A stretch of DNA of 64,000 bases from contig CABHNZ010000003.1 of NCBI GenBank assembly GCA_902167985.1, positions 186,001 to 250,000 on the forward strand, given 5' to 3'. Below are positions 62,412-64,000 of the stretch, one piece after another. Both the position numbers and the translations under genes were made by a program. Each line of letters begins with the position of its first letter. Within the stretch, counting starts at the first letter, position 1. The notes below the pieces were generated by a model. It made no database searches. It worked only from the letters and a program-made list of their open reading frames with translations, and was not told where the DNA came from. Origin of the DNA: Shinella sp. UYSO24 (GTDB lineage: Bacteria > Pseudomonadota > Alphaproteobacteria > Rhizobiales > Rhizobiaceae).

Positions 62412-62775
62412 CTGCCGAGTACCTTGCGCGCAATCTTGACGAGGCTTTCCGGATCAAAAGGCTTGGTCAGCCAGCCGGTGGCACCGGCCGCCTTTGCCTG
62501 CTGCTTGAGCTCGGCATCGGATTCCGTGGTCAGAAAGATGACCGGGACACCCATATGGGCCGGAAGCTTGCGCAGTTCGCGGATCATCGTCAGGCCGTCC
62601 ATATTCGGCATATTGAGATCGGTAACGACGAGATCGAATTCACCGGCATTCAGCTTGGCAATACCATCGACGCGTCGACAGCCTCGGTGACATCGTAACC
62701 GGCATTGCTGAGGGCAACGCGCGTGGTGAGGCGAATGCTCGCCGAGTCATCGACGGTCAGAATACGGGCAGTCAT
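62408..62775 (-). CDS. cheY: Single-domain response regulator CheY (frameshifted)
   Basis: About 122 residues restored. It starts MTARILTVDDSASIRLTTRVALSNAGYDVTEAVDG. After one base lost near 62672 it reads GIAKLNAGEFDLVVTDLNMPNMDGLTMIREL with the phospho-acceptor Asp in VVTDLNMP, then the Thr in VIFLTTESD and Lys in WLTKPFDPESLVKIARKVL. All switch residues are present. Overlaps the STAS gene and cheA by 4 bp each. Confidence 0.94.
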
Positions 62776-63095
62776 TGGATCTTTCCTTGATGGAGCCAGA
62801 ATTGGGCATCGTCGTCAGACAGCGCGTCGAGGAAGCCGGCGCGCCGGAGAAGGTCGAGAAGCTCGGCACCGGCAGGACGGGCCAGCGAGAGACGCTTGCC
62901 GCTGACCTTGGCATAGACACGGGCGGCCTCGATGAGCTGCAGGAAGCTGATATCGATCTGCACATCGGACGGCAGCGAGATGACCGTCTCCTCATGAGCC
63001 TTGAGCGCTCCGAGAAGCTGCGCATGGATCGCGCCGGCTGTCCGCATGGTGAGGTTGCCTTCAAGCGACAAATGCGATGGCTGGGCAAAAATCAT
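62772..63095 (-). CDS. STAS-domain protein, first gene of the che operon
   Basis: 107-residue protein with the STAS/anti-anti-sigma fold: SLEGNLTMRTAGAIHAQLLGALKAHEETVISLPSDVQIDISFLQLIEAARVYAK. The usual phosphorylated Ser/Thr region corresponds to DISFLQL, which has a Ser. The C-terminus carries LLRRAGFLDALSDDDAQFWLHQGKIQ. STAS proteins of this type head several alphaproteobacterial che operons, but their role in chemotaxis is unclear. ATG at 63095; cheY overlaps its stop by 4 bp. Confidence 0.85.
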   Translation of the reverse strand: MIFAQPSHLSLEGNLTMRTAGAIHAQLLGALKAHEETVISLPSDVQIDISFLQLIEAARVYAKVSGKRLSLARPAGAELLDLLRRAGFLDALSDDDAQFWLHQGKIQ

Positions 63096-63428
63096 CAGAT
63101 TTCCGACACATGTTCGAGATTTATTAAAATGTGACCGGAATGTGGATTTATACCCTTAATGGCGAGTTAAATCGCTTCGCCTAGTTTTTACGAAACATTT
63201 GTCATAGCCCGGTTTGCAGAGGTCAGATGTTAACCACGGCATCACAAAGCCAGATCTCATTTTCTTCCGATTAATACTGCTGCTTGCATGTTTCCCCCAC
63301 GCAAGATGCACGCCCGCTGCCTGCCATGGCCGCGGATGCAGACGAGCGACCGGAATAAAAACAGGGCGAAAAGACGTGGGCCGAATGGCCCGCCAACGGG
63401 GGATCCGGGCAAACCGGACAGGTGAGAC
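63096..63428. other. Divergent promoter region of the che operon
   Basis: 333 bp. The part from about 63100 to 63300 is A/T-rich, as expected for the leftward che promoter. No gene or clear operator recognised. AGGTGAG just before 63429 is the ribosome-binding site of the rightward gene. Confidence 0.5.
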
Positions 63429-64000
63429 GTGGTAGCAGCAGCAATTCTGAAACCGGCAATCGAAACGACAATCGACCGCTCCGCGCTGGTCGACCGCATG
63501 GAACAGGCGCGGGCAAGAATTGAGGAGCGCTTTCTCGAAGGCGGCGCCTCGCTGCTGGCGATCCTCGACGTCCTCAACAAGCTGGTCGCCTCGCTGGATC
63601 AGGTGACGAACTCGCTCGACGAAGGCACGGCCCGCGCGACCGTGATGGAACTGGAGACGACCGTTTCCCGCCTGTCGCAGCTCAAGGATATCGAAAACTC
63701 CCGGCGCACGCAGTTTCAGGATATCGCAGCTTCCGAGCGCAATCTTCGCCCTCATATCGCCGACATGCTGGAAACGCTTCGCTATCTGCGGACATTTGCC
63801 GTCACGGCAAAGATCACCGGCGCCAGCATTCCCGATTTCAGCGCCTTCGCCGAGGAGATCCTCGCGCGTATCCAGGATGGCACGCGGCAGGTCGATACCT
63901 TTGCAGAGAAATCCGCCTCGCTTGGCCGCGGCCTCGGCTCCATCATGGGGCAGGGCGACGCGATCATCCGTAACTTCGAAGTCACGATCCCCAATATCGT
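63429..64000 (+). CDS. Conserved coiled-coil protein next to che operon (3' end outside window)
   Basis: GTG start at 63429 with AGGTGAG close upstream. 190 codons are open to the window edge. The visible part is almost entirely helical and heptad-rich (SALVDRMEQARARIEERFLEGG, LLAILDVLNKLVASLDQVTNS, ATVMELETTVSRLSQLKDIENS), with no transmembrane segment or signal peptide. Such all-helical proteins near rhizobial che clusters are often annotated as chemotaxis-associated; it could be a soluble receptor whose signalling domain lies beyond the edge. No motif proves a function. Confidence 0.7.
   Translation, partial: MVAAAILKPAIETTIDRSALVDRMEQARARIEERFLEGGASLLAILDVLNKLVASLDQVTNSLDEGTARATVMELETTVSRLSQLKDIENSRRTQFQDIAASERNLRPHIADMLETLRYLRTFAVTAKITGASIPDFSAFAEEILARIQDGTRQVDTFAEKSASLGRGLGSIMGQGDAIIRNFEVTIPNI

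Overview
The window is high-GC DNA from an alphaproteobacterium, most likely a member of the Rhizobiaceae (Rhizobium/Agrobacterium-like). The grounds are the chemotaxis gene set, a D-aminopeptidase and DmpA pair of the Ochrobactrum type, a DUF1127 mini-gene followed by CCUCCUCCC-hairpin small RNA, and overall gene style. No rRNA, tRNA, insertion sequence or CRISPR was seen.

A dominant property is indel noise. About 31 genes or gene parts are broken by frameshifts, nearly all a net loss of one base, often in short homopolymers or G/C runs. They hit conserved genes (cydD, cheB, cheY, modB) and repetitive ones alike. Restoring one base gives full-length proteins with normal motifs and ATGA-type operon overlaps. 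I therefore read them as sequence or assembly errors, give one span per gene, and state where each break lies.

Layout. 1-10.5 kb: the 3' part of a giant Ig-like-repeat surface protein with its type I secretion ATPase and membrane-fusion protein. 10.5-16.6 kb (minus strand): cytochrome bd oxidase and its assembly exporter, order cydA-B-D-C. 17-19 kb: a chemoreceptor. 19.3-33.4 kb: peptide and D-amino-acid functions (M19 dipeptidase, a dipeptide-type ABC transporter, an S12 D-aminopeptidase, a class IV D-amino-acid transaminase and a DmpA-type peptidase), interspersed with a methyltransferase, a LysR regulator and a PLP enzyme. 33.6-40 kb: a metallophosphoesterase with a CUT1/Ugp-like ABC transporter, a Pho-box-like site upstream and a LacI regulator. 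40-45.3 kb: an acyltransferase, an anti-Shine-Dalgarno 'cuckoo' RNA with DUF1127, a fluoride riboswitch with crcB, an ArsB-like permease and a GH5 glycosidase. 45.3-51.5 kb: a split chromate transporter with its LysR regulator, a 2-hydroxyacid dehydrogenase, and modABC with two ModE-box-like sites. 51.6-63.1 kb (minus strand): an RpfG-type regulator, a ParA-like ATPase and a compact chemotaxis operon (STAS, cheY, cheA, cheW, two receptors, cheW, cheR, cheB). A divergent coiled-coil gene runs off the right edge.

The most notable items are the four-hairpin cuckoo-type RNA downstream of DUF1127, the fluoride aptamer, the D-peptide gene neighbourhood, and the chemotaxis operon with STAS, ParA and HD-GYP partners.
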